Source of the DNA: Amycolatopsis solani
Lineage (GTDB): Bacteria > Actinomycetota > Actinomycetes > Mycobacteriales > Pseudonocardiaceae
Assembly (NCBI RefSeq): GCF_033441515.1
Contig: NZ_JAWQJT010000003.1
Span: 2,046,001 to 2,110,000 of the forward strand
Direction: 5' to 3'
DNA length: 64,000 nucleotides
The translations under genes were made by a program, and so were the position numbers. Of the stretch, positions 33,326 through 43,600 are shown in pieces (within the stretch, counting starts at the first letter, position 1; every line of letters begins with the position of its first letter). The notes under the pieces are model-generated. The model had not been told where the DNA came from, did no database searches, and was given only the letters and a program-made list of their open reading frames with translations.

Positions 33326-35034
33326 CCCGCCGTCAGCTCCGCCGCCACCGAGACGTACGCGCGGATCGCTTCGTTCTCCTCCGACACGCGCCAGACCGGG
33401 ACCGCGAGCATCGGCGGGATGTCCACCACCGGGATCACCCGCAGGCCGGGGAACGGGTAGCGCTCCAGCAGCGAGACCACCGAAATGTGCAGGCCGATGC
33501 CGCGCGCCACCAGGGAAAGCATGTCCTCGGCGCCGATGCGGGTGCGGCCGATCAGCTGGGGGACGTCCTCCTCGGTGCGCGGGATCGGGCGGCCCGACGG
33601 CGTGACCGGCGGGGCCCACAGGTCGCGGGCCACCGGGTTGAGCGCCTTGCCCGGGTCCAGCAGGCGGTGGTCCGCGAGGTCCTCCAGGCTCACCGTCGTG
33701 CGTGACGCGAGTGGGTGGTCGTCGCGCAGGAGGAGACCTCGGGGCAAGGTCAGCAGCGCCGGGCCGGTGCGCAGGTTCGGCTGCTCGAACGACCGCGTGT
33801 CGCCGCCCGGGGACCAGTGCAGGACCAGGTCGAGGTCGCCCTCGGCGAGCAGGTCCGTTTCGTTCCAGCGCTGGCCGATGCGGGTCGGGGTCAGGGTCAC
33901 GCGGCACGCCGGGTGGCGGCGCTCGAACTCCGCCGTCACGCGCGCCGCCAGCTCGCCCCCGAGGCTCGCCACATAGCCCACGCGCAGCCGGCCGCTGATG
34001 CGGCGCTCGGCCATCCGGGTCTCGGTGAAGATCGCCGCCAGCTCGGCCACGCCCGCCCGGGCGCCCGCGCGCAGCCGCTCCCCCAGCTCCGTCAGCCGGA
34101 CGCCGCCTTCGCCGGAGACCACCAGCGCGCCGCCGATCTCGGCTTCCAGCTCGCCGATCTCCTTCTCCAGCGCGTCGGCCGTGCTGCGGACCCGCCACGC
34201 CGCCGCCTCGAAGTCGCCTTCGCGCGCCACGATCAGCAACGTCGCGACCGCGCGGATCGCGGCCAGCTCGATCAGCGACCCGGTCCGGGCGCCGGTCCGC
34301 GCGAGCGGCGCGTCCAGCTCGGGGTCGCCGGCCAGGATGCGGCGGTGCAGGTCCCGCAGCGCCGGGCCGGGGTCGGCGCCGAGCGAGCCGGCCAGCCGCC
34401 GCCGGACGCGCTCGAAGTGCGCCAGCGCGTCCGCCTGCCGCCCGCTGCGGTAGTAGGCGAGGATCAGCTGGCCGGCGAGCCGCTCGTCGAACGGGTGGTC
34501 CGCGGCGACGCGGGGCAGCTTCGCCAGCAGCGCCGCGTGCCGCCCGAGCCGCAGCGAGACGTCGTTGCGGTCCAGCCGGGCCGCGTGCCGCTCGGCTTCC
34601 AGGCCCTCCCGGACCTCGGTCAGCCACGGCGAATCCAGCCCGGCGAACGGTTCGCCCCGCCACAGCGCCAGCGCGTCGTCGAACAACGCGGCCGCGGTGA
34701 CGTCGCCGGCCGCCTCCCGCGCGAGCGCCACCTTCTCGCGGAAGCGGTGCAGGTCGAGCGCGTCCAGGTCGACGCGCAGCAGGTAGCCGTGCGCGGTGCG
34801 GTCGATCGCGCACCCGGCGGCGCGCAGCCGCGAAAGGTAGCTGCGGACGGTCGCGGCCGCCCGGTGCGGCGGGTTCGCGCCCCAGACGCGCGTGACGAGC
34901 CGGTCGAGGGGCACCGGCCGGTTCGGCTCGGCCAGCAGGGCGGCGAGCACGTACCGGCGCCGCGCGTGGCCGACGTCGAGGAGCGTGCCGCCGGACTCGG
35001 CTTCGAGGGTGCCGAGCACGCTGTACCTGATCAC
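33322..35034 (-). CDS. Chimeric regulator: SARP (wHTH + BTAD) fused to a LysR-type regulator
   Basis: A 570-residue protein with two regulator architectures in series. Residues about 1-92 are an OmpR/SARP winged helix (VPLDRLVTRVWG, TVRSYLSRLR), and about 93-238 the bacterial transcriptional activator domain (HPFDERLAGQLILAYYRSGRQADAL). Residues about 255-325 look like a degenerate LysR helix-turn-helix (IRAVATLLIVAREGDFEAAA, LEAEIGGALVVSGEGGVRLT), and about 347-570 a LysR substrate-binding domain (GRLRVGYVASLGGELAARV). Start GTG 35034 has GGAGGG 6 nt upstream. One DNA-binding head plus a small-molecule sensor is the likely working unit. No biosynthetic cluster is adjacent, so the target is open. 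Confidence 0.85.
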   Translation of the reverse strand: MIRYSVLGTLEAESGGTLLDVGHARRRYVLAALLAEPNRPVPLDRLVTRVWGANPPHRAAATVRSYLSRLRAAGCAIDRTAHGYLLRVDLDALDLHRFREKVALAREAAGDVTAAALFDDALALWRGEPFAGLDSPWLTEVREGLEAERHAARLDRNDVSLRLGRHAALLAKLPRVAADHPFDERLAGQLILAYYRSGRQADALAHFERVRRRLAGSLGADPGPALRDLHRRILAGDPELDAPLARTGARTGSLIELAAIRAVATLLIVAREGDFEAAAWRVRSTADALEKEIGELEAEIGGALVVSGEGGVRLTELGERLRAGARAGVAELAAIFTETRMAERRISGRLRVGYVASLGGELAARVTAEFERRHPACRVTLTPTRIGQRWNETDLLAEGDLDLVLHWSPGGDTRSFEQPNLRTGPALLTLPRGLLLRDDHPLASRTTVSLEDLADHRLLDPGKALNPVARDLWAPPVTPSGRPIPRTEEDVPQLIGRTRIGAEDMLSLVARGIGLHISVVSLLERYPFPGLRVIPVVDIPPMLAVPVWRVSEENEAIRAYVSVAAELTAG

Positions 35035-35154
35035 CGCGCTCCCTCCCCGACCTGCGGATTCCACGTTTCCGCAACGTTCGCACACACCTGTTCCGGCAGT
35101 GTAAGCGGCGCAGGCGCGTGTGCCGTGGGGGACGGCGCGCGCCCGGCTGGGGGT

Positions 35155-35203
35155 GTCATGAAGGGGCCCTTCCGGACTCGGTCCGGAAGGGCCCCTTCAT
35201 GAC
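35155..35203. terminator. Perfect 23-bp hairpin after the chitinase gene
   Basis: The arms 35155-35177 and 35181-35203 are exact reverse complements with a 3-nt loop (TCG). The stem contains ATGAAGGGGCCCTTCCGGAC. It lies between the chitinase stop (35212) and the start of the SARP-LysR gene (35034) on the same strand, so it should stop read-through into the regulator. Confidence 0.8.
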
Positions 35204-35211
35204 GAGAACGG

Positions 35212-36696
35212 TTACGGCAGGCCCGCGAGCCCGGCCGACACCGTGTTGGCGAACGCGTACCCGTTCGACGCGTCCCAGTTGATCGACCACGTCATCGCGC
35301 CGCGGATCGCCGGGTAGGTCGCCGACGGCTTGAACGAGCCGCACGACGTGCCCTTGGCCAGGCAGTTCAGCGCCGAGACCGTGTTGGCCGGTGCCTGGTA
35401 GCCCCCGCCCGCCGCCTGCGACGAAGCCGGCAGCCCGAGCCCGACCTGGTCGGCGCGCAGGCCGCCCTGCAGCTGGATGCAGGCCAGCGCGGTCAGGAAG
35501 TCGACCGTGCCCTGCGCGTAGACGCTGCCGTTGCAGCCGAGCATGGTGCCCGAGTTGTAGTACTGCATGTTGACGACCGTCAGGATGTCCTTGATGCCCA
35601 GCGCGAGCTGGAAGTAGCCGCCCTGGGTGGACTGCATGTCGATCGTCTGCGGCGCCATCGTGATGACCTTGCCGCCGCCGTTGTAGATGCTGCGCAGCGC
35701 CTGGCCCATGTAGGTGGCGTTGATGCCGTTTTCGAGGTCGATGTCGACGCCGTCGAAGCCGTAGTTCGAGATCAGCGACTTGACGCTGTTCGCGAAGTTG
35801 GTCGCCGACGACGAGTCGGAGACGCTGATCGTGCCGTTCTGGCCGCCGACCGAGATGATGACCTTCTGGCCGCGGGCCTGGACCGTCTTCACGTCGGCCT
35901 TGAACTGCGCGTCCGTGTAGCCGCCGAGCTGCGAAGACAGGCCCGAGTCGAGCGTGAAGCTCACCGCGCCCGGCGTGCCGGTGGCGTCGGCGAACGACAC
36001 GGCGATGATGTTGTACTTCGTCGGGACGTCCGCCAGCTTCAGCGCCTTCGCGCCGTTGTAGAAGTTCTGCCAGTAGCCGGTGAGGACGTGCTTCGGCAGG
36101 TCACCCTGGGTCGGCGGCGGCGTGGTCGTCGTCGGCGGCGTGGTCGTGGTGGGCGGCGTCGTCGGCGTCGTGGGGGTGGTCGGCGTCGTCGGGGTCGTCG
36201 GCGGCGGAGTGCCCGGGCCGTCGAGGTTGACGTCGTCGGCGTAGTACGTCGGCTGGCCGTACCAGCCGTGCAGGTAAACCGTCAGCGACGTGCTCGAGCC
36301 GGTGGTGAAGTTCAGCGACAGCTGCTGGTAGCCGCTGGTGCCCGGCGTCCAGGTGCTGGTCGTCGCGGAACCGGAGACACCGAGGTAGACGTAGCTGCCC
36401 TGGACCCACGCCGACAGCTTGTACGCCGTGTTCGCCGAAACGGTGAGCGTCTGCGAGCACTGCGCGTTGTCCGACGACGACGGCGACGCGCTCAGGGCGC
36501 GGCTGCCGCTGTGCACCGGCGTGCTCACCGCGGTGGGCGTGCTGGTGCACGTCCAGCCCGAGGTGCCGGCCTCGAAGCCGGGGTTGGCCAGGATGTTCGC
36601 CGCCGAAGCGCTGCCGGCGAGCACGAACGTCACACCGAGACTCAGTGCGACCACGGAAAGTAACGAAAGCAGAGCGATGCGAACCTTGGGGACCAC
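35212..36696 (-). CDS. Secreted GH18 chitinase with N-terminal carbohydrate-binding module
   Basis: A 494-residue exoenzyme with a signal peptide (about 1-33, ending GSASA-AN), a beta-sandwich carbohydrate-binding module (about 34-160; NILANPGFEAGTSGW), a Pro/Thr linker (161-198) and a GH18 barrel (about 200-494). The catalytic motif is DGVDIDLE (315-322) with acid/base E322. It hydrolyses chitin to N-acetylglucosamine oligomers outside the cell. GTG 36696 has GGAGG 6 nt upstream. A DasR-like operator in its promoter suggests repression relieved by amino-sugar phosphates. Confidence 0.95.
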   Translation of the reverse strand: MVPKVRIALLSLLSVVALSLGVTFVLAGSASAANILANPGFEAGTSGWTCTSTPTAVSTPVHSGSRALSASPSSSDNAQCSQTLTVSANTAYKLSAWVQGSYVYLGVSGSATTSTWTPGTSGYQQLSLNFTTGSSTSLTVYLHGWYGQPTYYADDVNLDGPGTPPPTTPTTPTTPTTPTTPPTTTTPPTTTTPPPTQGDLPKHVLTGYWQNFYNGAKALKLADVPTKYNIIAVSFADATGTPGAVSFTLDSGLSSQLGGYTDAQFKADVKTVQARGQKVIISVGGQNGTISVSDSSSATNFANSVKSLISNYGFDGVDIDLENGINATYMGQALRSIYNGGGKVITMAPQTIDMQSTQGGYFQLALGIKDILTVVNMQYYNSGTMLGCNGSVYAQGTVDFLTALACIQLQGGLRADQVGLGLPASSQAAGGGYQAPANTVSALNCLAKGTSCGSFKPSATYPAIRGAMTWSINWDASNGYAFANTVSAGLAGLP

Positions 36697-36730
36697 GGAA
36701 GACCTCCGCTGTGGTGAGGCAGGTCACCAC

Positions 36731-36759
36731 AAAATGGACTAGACCAATCTGATTGTCAA
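36731..36759 (-). promoter_or_regulatory. Chitinase promoter with DasR (dre)-like operator
   Basis: On the minus strand, -35 TTGACA (36759-36754) and -10-like CATTTT (36736-36731) are 17 bp apart. The 16-bp site ATTGGTCTAGTCCATT (minus strand, 36748-36733) matches the dre consensus AGTGGTCTAGACCACT at 13 of 16 positions and fills the spacer. DasR is a GntR-family repressor that controls chitinase genes in streptomycetes; a homologue would block this promoter. Confidence 0.7.
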
Positions 36760-36838
36760 GGAGCCCCATCCGAAAGTCGGGGCGGCGGAAACGGCAGAAT
36801 GTGACGATCGAAGCCAGGCGAAGCGGGAGCGTGTTGGA

Positions 36839-39229
36839 GTGAGCGTGTCGGTCGAGCAGAAGATCGCCGAAGAACTGGGCGTGCGCGAAGGACAGGTCAA
36901 GGCCACCGTCGAGCTGCTCGACGGCGGGTCGACCGTGCCCTTCATCGCGCGCTACCGCAAGGAAGTCACCGGCATGCTCGACGACGCGCAGCTGCGCACG
37001 CTCGAAGAGCGGCTGCGCTACCTGCGGGAACTCGACGAGCGCCGGCTCGCCGTGCTCGAGTCGATCCGCAGCCAGGGCAAGCTGGACGACGCCCTCGAGG
37101 CCTCGATCCTCGCCGCGGACACGAAGTCGCGGCTGGAGGACATCTACCTCCCGTACAAGCCGAAGCGCCGCACGAAGGCCATGATCGCGCGCGAAGCGGG
37201 TCTCGAGCCGCTGGCCGACGGCCTGCTCAACGACCCTTCGACGGATCCGCAGGCCGCCGCCGCGGTGTTCGTCGACGCCGACAAGGGCGTCGCGGACGCG
37301 CAGGCGGCACTCGACGGCGCCCGCGCGATCCTCGTCGAGCGCTTCGCCGAGGACGCCGACCTCATCGGCGAGCTGCGCGAGAAGATGTGGGGCCAGGGCC
37401 ACCTCGTCGCCAAGGTCCGCGCGGGCAAGGAGGAGGAAGGGGCGAAGTTCTCCGACTACTTCGACTTCTCCGAGCCCTACACCAAGCTCCCCTCGCACCG
37501 GATCCTCGCGATGCTGCGCGGCGAGAAGGAGGAGATCCTCGACCTCACCATGTCGCCGGCCGAGCCGACCGACGAGCCGCAGGTCGGGCCGACCGACTAC
37601 GAGCACCGCATCGCCGCGAAGTTCGACATCTCGCAGCAGGGCCGCCCCGGCGACAAGTGGCTCGGCGACACCGTCCGCTGGGCCTGGCGCACCAAGATCC
37701 TCCTGCACCTGGGCATCGACCTGCGGATGCGGCTGCGCCAGGCGGCCGAAGACGACGCCGTCCGCGTGTTCGCCTCGAACCTGCGCGACCTGCTGCTCGC
37801 CGCGCCGGCCGGCACCCGCGCCACGATGGGCCTCGACCCGGGCTTCCGCACCGGCGTCAAGGTGGCCGTCGTGGACGCGACCGGGAAGGTCGTCGACACC
37901 CACGTCATCTACCCGCACCAGCCGGCGAACAAGTGGGACCAGTCGATCGCGGAGCTCGCGGCCCTCTCCGCGCGGCACAAGGTGGACCTGATCTCGATCG
38001 GCAACGGCACGGCGTCGCGCGAGACCGACAAGCTGGCGCAGGAGCTCATCAAGAAGCACCCCGAGCTGAACCTGACGAAGGCCGTCGTCTCCGAGGCGGG
38101 CGCGTCGGTGTACTCGGCGTCGGCGTTCGCCTCGGCGGAACTGCCGAACATGGACGTCTCGCTGCGCGGCGCGGTCTCGATCGCCCGGCGGCTGCAGGAC
38201 CCGCTGGCCGAGCTGGTGAAGATCGATCCGAAGTCGATCGGCGTCGGGCAGTACCAGCACGACCTGTCCGAGGTCTCGCTGTCGCGCTCGCTCGACGCGG
38301 TGGTCGAGGACTGCGTGAACGCGGTCGGCGTCGACGTGAACACCGCTTCGGCGCCGCTGCTGACCCGCGTCTCGGGCATCACGACGGGGCTGGCGGAGAA
38401 CATCGTTTCGCACCGCGACACGAACGGGCCGTTCCGCTCCCGGACGGCGCTGAAGGAGGTCGCGCGCCTCGGCCCGAAGGCGTTCGAGCAGTGCGCGGGC
38501 TTCCTGCGCATCCCGGACGGCGACGACCCGCTCGACTCGTCGTCGGTGCACCCGGAGGCGTACCCGGTGGTGCGGCGGATCCTGTCGAAGACGGGGACGG
38601 ACCTCCGGTCGCTGATCGGCAACACGCGGACGCTGTCGTCCCTTCGCCCGGCCGACTTCGTGGACGACACGTTCGGTCTCCCGACGGTGACGGACATCCT
38701 GGCCGAGCTGGACAAGCCGGGCCGCGACCCGCGTCCGGCGTTCAAGACGGCGACGTTCGCCGAAGGCGTGGACAAGATCGGCGACCTCAAGCCGGGCATG
38801 CGGCTGGAGGGCGTGGTGACGAACGTGGCGGCGTTCGGCGCGTTCATCGACGTGGGCGTGCACCAGGACGGCCTGGCGCACGTTTCGGCGCTGTCGAAGA
38901 ACTTCGTGAAGGATCCCCGCGAGGTCGTGAAGCCCGGCGACATCGTGAAGGTGAAGGTGCTGGACGTCGACGTGCCGCGCAAGCGCATCTCGCTGACGCT
39001 GCGCCTGGACGACGAGCCGGGCGCCCCGGCGGGCAACCGCGGCGGCGGCGGCGGTGGCCAGCGCGACCGGGGCCAGGGCGGCGGCGGTCAGCGCCGCGGT
39101 GGTTCCGGCGGCTCGGGCGGCGGCGACCGGCGCGGCGGTGGGGGCGGCGGCCGTGACCGCGGCGGCAACTCCGGCGGCGGCAGCGGCTCGATGGCGGACG
39201 CACTGCGGCGGGCCGGGTTCGGCAAGTAG
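36839..39229 (+). CDS. tex: Tex-family S1 RNA-binding transcription accessory protein
   Basis: A 796-residue Tex homologue with the usual order: N-terminal helical region ([17 protein letters not shown]), YqgF-like RNase H domain ([18 protein letters not shown]), helix-hairpin-helix pairs ([15 protein letters not shown]) and an S1 domain (about 640-715; [27 protein letters not shown]). The last about 75 residues form an Arg/Gly-rich tail. Tex is a conserved nucleic-acid-binding factor linked to transcription; its role is poorly defined. GTG 36839 is used, but GTG 36845 with GGAG 5 nt upstream is equally possible. Confidence 0.94.
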   Translation: MSVSVEQKIAEELGVREGQVKATVELLDGGSTVPFIARYRKEVTGMLDDAQLRTLEERLRYLRELDERRLAVLESIRSQGKLDDALEASILAADTKSRLEDIYLPYKPKRRTKAMIAREAGLEPLADGLLNDPSTDPQAAAAVFVDADKGVADAQAALDGARAILVERFAEDADLIGELREKMWGQGHLVAKVRAGKEEEGAKFSDYFDFSEPYTKLPSHRILAMLRGEKEEILDLTMSPAEPTDEPQVGPTDYEHRIAAKFDISQQGRPGDKWLGDTVRWAWRTKILLHLGIDLRMRLRQAAEDDAVRVFASNLRDLLLAAPAGTRATMGLDPGFRTGVKVAVVDATGKVVDTHVIYPHQPANKWDQSIAELAALSARHKVDLISIGNGTASRETDKLAQELIKKHPELNLTKAVVSEAGASVYSASAFASAELPNMDVSLRGAVSIARRLQDPLAELVKIDPKSIGVGQYQHDLSEVSLSRSLDAVVEDCVNAVGVDVNTASAPLLTRVSGITTGLAENIVSHRDTNGPFRSRTALKEVARLGPKAFEQCAGFLRIPDGDDPLDSSSVHPEAYPVVRRILSKTGTDLRSLIGNTRTLSSLRPADFVDDTFGLPTVTDILAELDKPGRDPRPAFKTATFAEGVDKIGDLKPGMRLEGVVTNVAAFGAFIDVGVHQDGLAHVSALSKNFVKDPREVVKPGDIVKVKVLDVDVPRKRISLTLRLDDEPGAPAGNRGGGGGGQRDRGQGGGGQRRGGSGGSGGGDRRGGGGGGRDRGGNSGGGSGSMADALRRAGFGK

Positions 39230-39240
39230 GTCTTGTGGTT

Positions 39241-39277
39241 CGTGAAGGCCACCTTGATCCTCAAGGTGGCCTTCACG
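39241..39277. terminator. Hairpin between tex and the DUF1963 gene
   Basis: Perfect 17-bp stem with CGTGAAGGCCACCTTGA as the left arm (39241-39257), a TCC loop and the right arm at 39261-39277. It separates two convergent genes. Almost the same sequence occurs at 48617-48654. Confidence 0.8.
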
Positions 39278-39287
39278 GCGTTCGGGG

Positions 39288-40154
39288 TCAGCCGCACTGC
39301 AAGGTGCACCTCGCCCGGTCGAAGCGGCCCGCTTCGAGGTCGTCGGCCCGGATCATCCAGTACAGCATTCCGGCGTCGCCCCAGATCATGTCGGCCTTGT
39401 CGTCGGTGTCGATCTGGGCGAGCAGAACCCAGCGAGCTGCTTCTTCGGCGAGCCGGGGATCCTGATAGCTCCCGAGCACCTCCGCGGCGATCTCGTTCTC
39501 CACCGCGCCCTGCACGGGGGCGGCGAACCCGCCGATCTGGTGCTCCCGGCCCCGCCCCTTGGCCTGCGCGACCAGCTCGCCGAAGACGTCGGAACCCACG
39601 TAGTCCCCGGGGATTTCGACTTCCTCGGCCGCGTCGGCCAAGGACTCCCCGTTCGCGGTCTCGGTCTGGTCGAGCAGGTGGTGCTCCCGCTCCGGCGCCG
39701 TCGCCACCACTTCGGCGTAGAGGTCGACGGCCGGGTAAGCGACGGGACCCCGGGGCACCGCCCGCTCGGCGACCGGAACTCCGGCCGGCACGAAAACCAC
39801 CCGGGTGCCCTCGACGTCGTCGAGCAGCGGGTCGTCGTCGGCACCCCGGCGGAACCCGTCGAAGGAGAAGAACAGCAGCGTGCCCGCCGCCGGCAGCGGG
39901 ATGCTCAGCGACTCCCGCGGCAGCGCCGCGCAGTCCACCGACGCCAGGAAGTCGAGCGGGCCGCGCCCGGGCCACTCGGGCCACGCCACGTCGGCGGGCA
40001 GCACCGGGGCCCCGCCGAGCCGGCCCACCCGGGGGCCGGAGCCGTCGGACACCAGCCGGATGCCCGGCCGGAACAGCCCGGCCCACGCATCAGCCAGCTC
40101 GGCAGGCAGGTGCTCGTGGGCGAGGGCGCTGAGTCGATCTCTCCAAGACGTCAC
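39288..40154 (-). CDS. DUF1963 (YwqG-like) protein
   Basis: A 288-residue protein with DUF1963 features: LGGAPVLPADVAWPEWPGRGPLDFLASVDC near the N-terminus, LLFFSFDG in the middle and LLAQIDTDDKADMIWGDAGMLYWMIR near the C-terminus. The family is widespread and of unknown function, sometimes found near toxins or in contact-dependent contexts. GTG 40154 follows the small membrane gene by 36 bp on the same strand, so they may share a transcript. Confidence 0.88.
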   Translation of the reverse strand: MTSWRDRLSALAHEHLPAELADAWAGLFRPGIRLVSDGSGPRVGRLGGAPVLPADVAWPEWPGRGPLDFLASVDCAALPRESLSIPLPAAGTLLFFSFDGFRRGADDDPLLDDVEGTRVVFVPAGVPVAERAVPRGPVAYPAVDLYAEVVATAPEREHHLLDQTETANGESLADAAEEVEIPGDYVGSDVFGELVAQAKGRGREHQIGGFAAPVQGAVENEIAAEVLGSYQDPRLAEEAARWVLLAQIDTDDKADMIWGDAGMLYWMIRADDLEAGRFDRARCTLQCG

Positions 40155-40190
40155 GGGGAGATCGTGGCAGAGGGCACCGACAAAAACGGC

Positions 40191-40604
40191 TCAGCGGAGC
40201 GCGAAGAGGCCGATCGCGAACAACGCCACCGGCACGACGGCCGCCGCCGAGCTGATCACGCCGGTCCCGCCGCGCCAGCCGGACGGCGAGTCCTCCAGCA
40301 CCAGACGGCGGACCAGCGCCGCCTCCGCGACGGCCAGCAGCAGGAACCCGAAGCCGACGCTGAAGATCGCCGCCGCGCCCACGAACAGCAGCCCCGACGT
40401 CGACGCCACCCCGAGCGGCGCCGCCACCTCCCACCGCACCAGCCCCGCGGCGGCCGCGAGCAACGCCAGCAGCAACACGAACGCGACGAGGAAGCCGATC
40501 CGCGTGGCCGACTGGTGCTGGCCGCGCGCGAACCACCAGAACCCCGCGTCGAGCGCCACGACGAGCACGGCGAGCACCAGGAAGCCGGGACGAAGGGTTT
40601 TCAC
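40191..40604 (-). CDS. Small integral membrane protein, unknown function
   Basis: A 137-residue protein with four predicted membrane helices (about 7-25, 38-58, 66-93, 114-135) and no conserved family that I recognise. It starts at GTG 40604 with an AGGTGA-like site upstream. It lies upstream of DUF1963 on the same strand and divergent (88-bp gap) from the NACHT gene. Confidence 0.65.
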   Translation of the reverse strand: MKTLRPGFLVLAVLVVALDAGFWWFARGQHQSATRIGFLVAFVLLLALLAAAAGLVRWEVAAPLGVASTSGLLFVGAAAIFSVGFGFLLLAVAEAALVRRLVLEDSPSGWRGGTGVISSAAAVVPVALFAIGLFALR

Positions 40605-40692
40605 CTGATCACCTTAGCCAGGGTGTTGCACCGGGCCGGTGCGCGGCGACTCAGGAAGACGTCAGGTTCCCCGACCCGAGGCAGGCCGTCCC

Positions 40693-43600
40693 ATGCCGGT
40701 ATCGCCACGACGCCGCCGAGTGCTCTTCCGGCTGACCGTCGCCGCCGCTGTCGCCGTCACCGGTGTCGTGGCGTTCGTGCTCCTGACGAACTCGCTGGAG
40801 AACAACGACGCCTACAGCAGCATCGCCGGAGTCCTGCTGAGCCTCGTCACGACTTTCGTCACGCTCACGCTCGTCCTCCGCCGTCCCGAACCGCCGCTGC
40901 AGATCGACTCGGCGGCCACCGACCTGGTCGATCGGCTGCGCACGCAGTGGGACCAGGAGATCCGGCACCGCCGCGAACGCTTCAGTGACTCGCGGACCAT
41001 CCCGCTGACCTGGGCGGAAGCACCCGCGCTCACGGCGGATCCCGCGTCGGTGTTCGGCAGTGCCACCCCGGTCGGCGAGGTGCGACTGAAGCTGAGCGGC
41101 CGCCTGGCCGACAACCCGGACAAAGCCGGGAAGCAGCTCGCGGCGGCCTTCGAGGAGATCACCAGCAAGCGACTCGTCGTGCTCGGCGAGCCCGGCTCGG
41201 GCAAGACGTTCCTCGGCATCACGCTGACCACCGGCCTGCTGCGCGCGTGGACCCCGGGCAAGCCAGTGCCGGTGTTTCTCTCATTGTCGTCGTGGGACCC
41301 GGTCACGGAGTCGCTCGATTCCTGGTTGGTTCAGGAGCTGTCGACCCACTACAGCGGCGAAGAGCAAACGCCTCGCGCTCTGCTGGCTCACCCCGGGCTC
41401 CTCCCGGTGCTCGACGGTCTCGACGAGCTCCCCGAGCACTTGCGGCGCAGCGCGATCGGCCGGATCAACGAACTACTGGTGGGCGACCAGCCGCTGATCC
41501 TGACCTGCCGATCCGCCGAGTACAACGACGAGATCACCGGCGGCGCCCCGAAACTCCTGCGCGCACCTGTCGTCGAGATCAGGCCGGTCAGCCACGCGGA
41601 CATCAAGGTCCAGCTGGACCAGGACCCGGCTTGGAAAGCGGCGGTGAACCACGTCGAGCAGGCGAAGCAAAGCCCGTTCGTCACGGCGCTCGGCACCCCG
41701 CTGATGCTGTCGCTGTTCAAGTCGGCCTACACGGGCCGCGACCCGGCAGAACTGTTCGACCAGACCCGGTTCGGCACCCGGCACGCGGTGGAGGACCACC
41801 TGATCGACACGATGATCAAAACGGCGTACACCGAAGAGCCAGCCGATTCACGGCGGCATCGCTGGTCCGCCGACGAGGCTCGGCAGTGGCTCGGTTATCT
41901 GGCGAACTACTTGCACAAGCACGGTGAGCGCGACTTGAACTGGTGGCAGCTCGCGTCCCGGACGCTGTCCCCGTGGGCCGCCGTGGCCGTGGGACTGCCG
42001 GTCGGGTTCGCCGCGGTTGTGCTCACGGAACTGCTGGACACGGCGGTTCCGCGGCTCGACCTGACCTACGGACTCGTCGCGGAGATCATCCGCTCGCCAT
42101 CCCTGCCAGGTACCATTTTCGGGACCGCGGTGACCGCGCTCTGGCTGGCTGGCGCCCGCCAGACGCCAGGCCGACGCGACCGGTCGCCGGAGCGCAAGCG
42201 CCAACGCGCGGGCCGGGCGGCGATCACCGGCACAGCGCTGGTTTTCCTCCCCGGCTTTCTGTTTTGGCTGACCTGGGCGGGCACTACCAGCGCAGCGGAA
42301 ACCACGTACTCGACGGCGTGGCTCAGCGCTCTGCTGGCCCTGTCGCTGGTCTCAGCCGCCGCCGTCGGCTGGCCCGAGCTGCTAACACGGCGTCCGCGGC
42401 GCTCCACCCCACCGGATCCAATGGACCTGCTCCGCCGCGAGCGACGCTCGGCGCTGCTTTCCGCCGGCACAGCCGCGCTCATCGTCGCGACCTCGGCCGT
42501 GCTGACCACAACCGTGGCCGCTGCGCTCGGTGGGCACCTCGGGCAACGGTTTTCGTTGCTCCTGGGCTTGCCGACGGTCGTCCACCTGGACCTTCCTCCG
42601 GTCGAGACCCACGTACCATGGTCGCTGGGCTGGGGCGGACTGCCGTCGCTGATCGTCATCAGCGTCCTGCTGGGCGCACTGTTCGCCACGGGGATGCTGA
42701 CGATCCGCGCCTGGCCCCGGTTCGCCGTCGCCCGCGTCCGGCTCGCGATGCGCGGCGAACTGCCATGGCAGTTGATGGAGTTCCTAGCCGACGCGCGCCG
42801 GCGTGGACTGCTCCGGGTCGCGGGCAGCTCGTACCAGTTCTGGCACGTCCGCCTGCAGGAGCGGCTGGTGGCGGCTCCGCACCAGCCGGAGCCCACGGAA
42901 TCCCGGCGTTGGAACCACCTGTCCGTGTTGCTGGCAGTGATCGCGCTCGCTTCCGCGGCCGTGGCCATCGTCTCGGTGGAGCCGGCCGGCTGCCGGCACG
43001 TGGCAATCGGGCAAGTGGACGACCGCGCGCAGCGCGTCGTGGCAGGTGACATCTCCGGCTGCTACGTCGACCTGAGTGACGAAGAATGGGAGGACCTCAA
43101 GGTCGACAGACCGGACCACGACGCTCTCACCGAAATCAAGACGGAAAATTCGGGGACTTCCGCGCGAACCATCCTCTTGGGGGAACTGGATCGCATCTCC
43201 GCGCCGGAGTGGAGCCAAATCCTCACCGGCCTGAGAAGAGCGAAGAATGCGATGGAGGACGGGGTCAACATGACGCTCGTGCAGAAGGACACCGCCGGCC
43301 TCCGGGATGTCGACGCCAATTTTCTGACTTTCGAGTACCTCAAATCCGAAGGTTTTGACCGCCCCCGGCTCACCGCGATCGATCTGGACGCGGCAAGGTC
43401 AGAAGTCACTTCGACCAACAGCCCGTCGATCATCGCGACGACGGGCTTGGATTTTCAATTCTTGACCGACACCCTGCGAGAATCGATGATCAGAGATCGG
43501 CTCGACTACTCCACGAGCACGTCCGCAGTACCGACACTTTCCGACGGAATCAGCGCCGATGATTGCACCGAGGTCGGGCGACTGCGTTCGGAAAATCGAG

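Noticed and set aside
36101..38881. 926-codon minus-strand frame antisense to tex
   Set aside because: It has shadow composition, and tex on the plus strand shows all its conserved domains.
39030..39230. Gly/Arg-rich end of tex as a possible separate gene or frameshift
   Set aside because: It is in frame with the S1 domain, and RGG-type tails are common on actinobacterial RNA-binding proteins.
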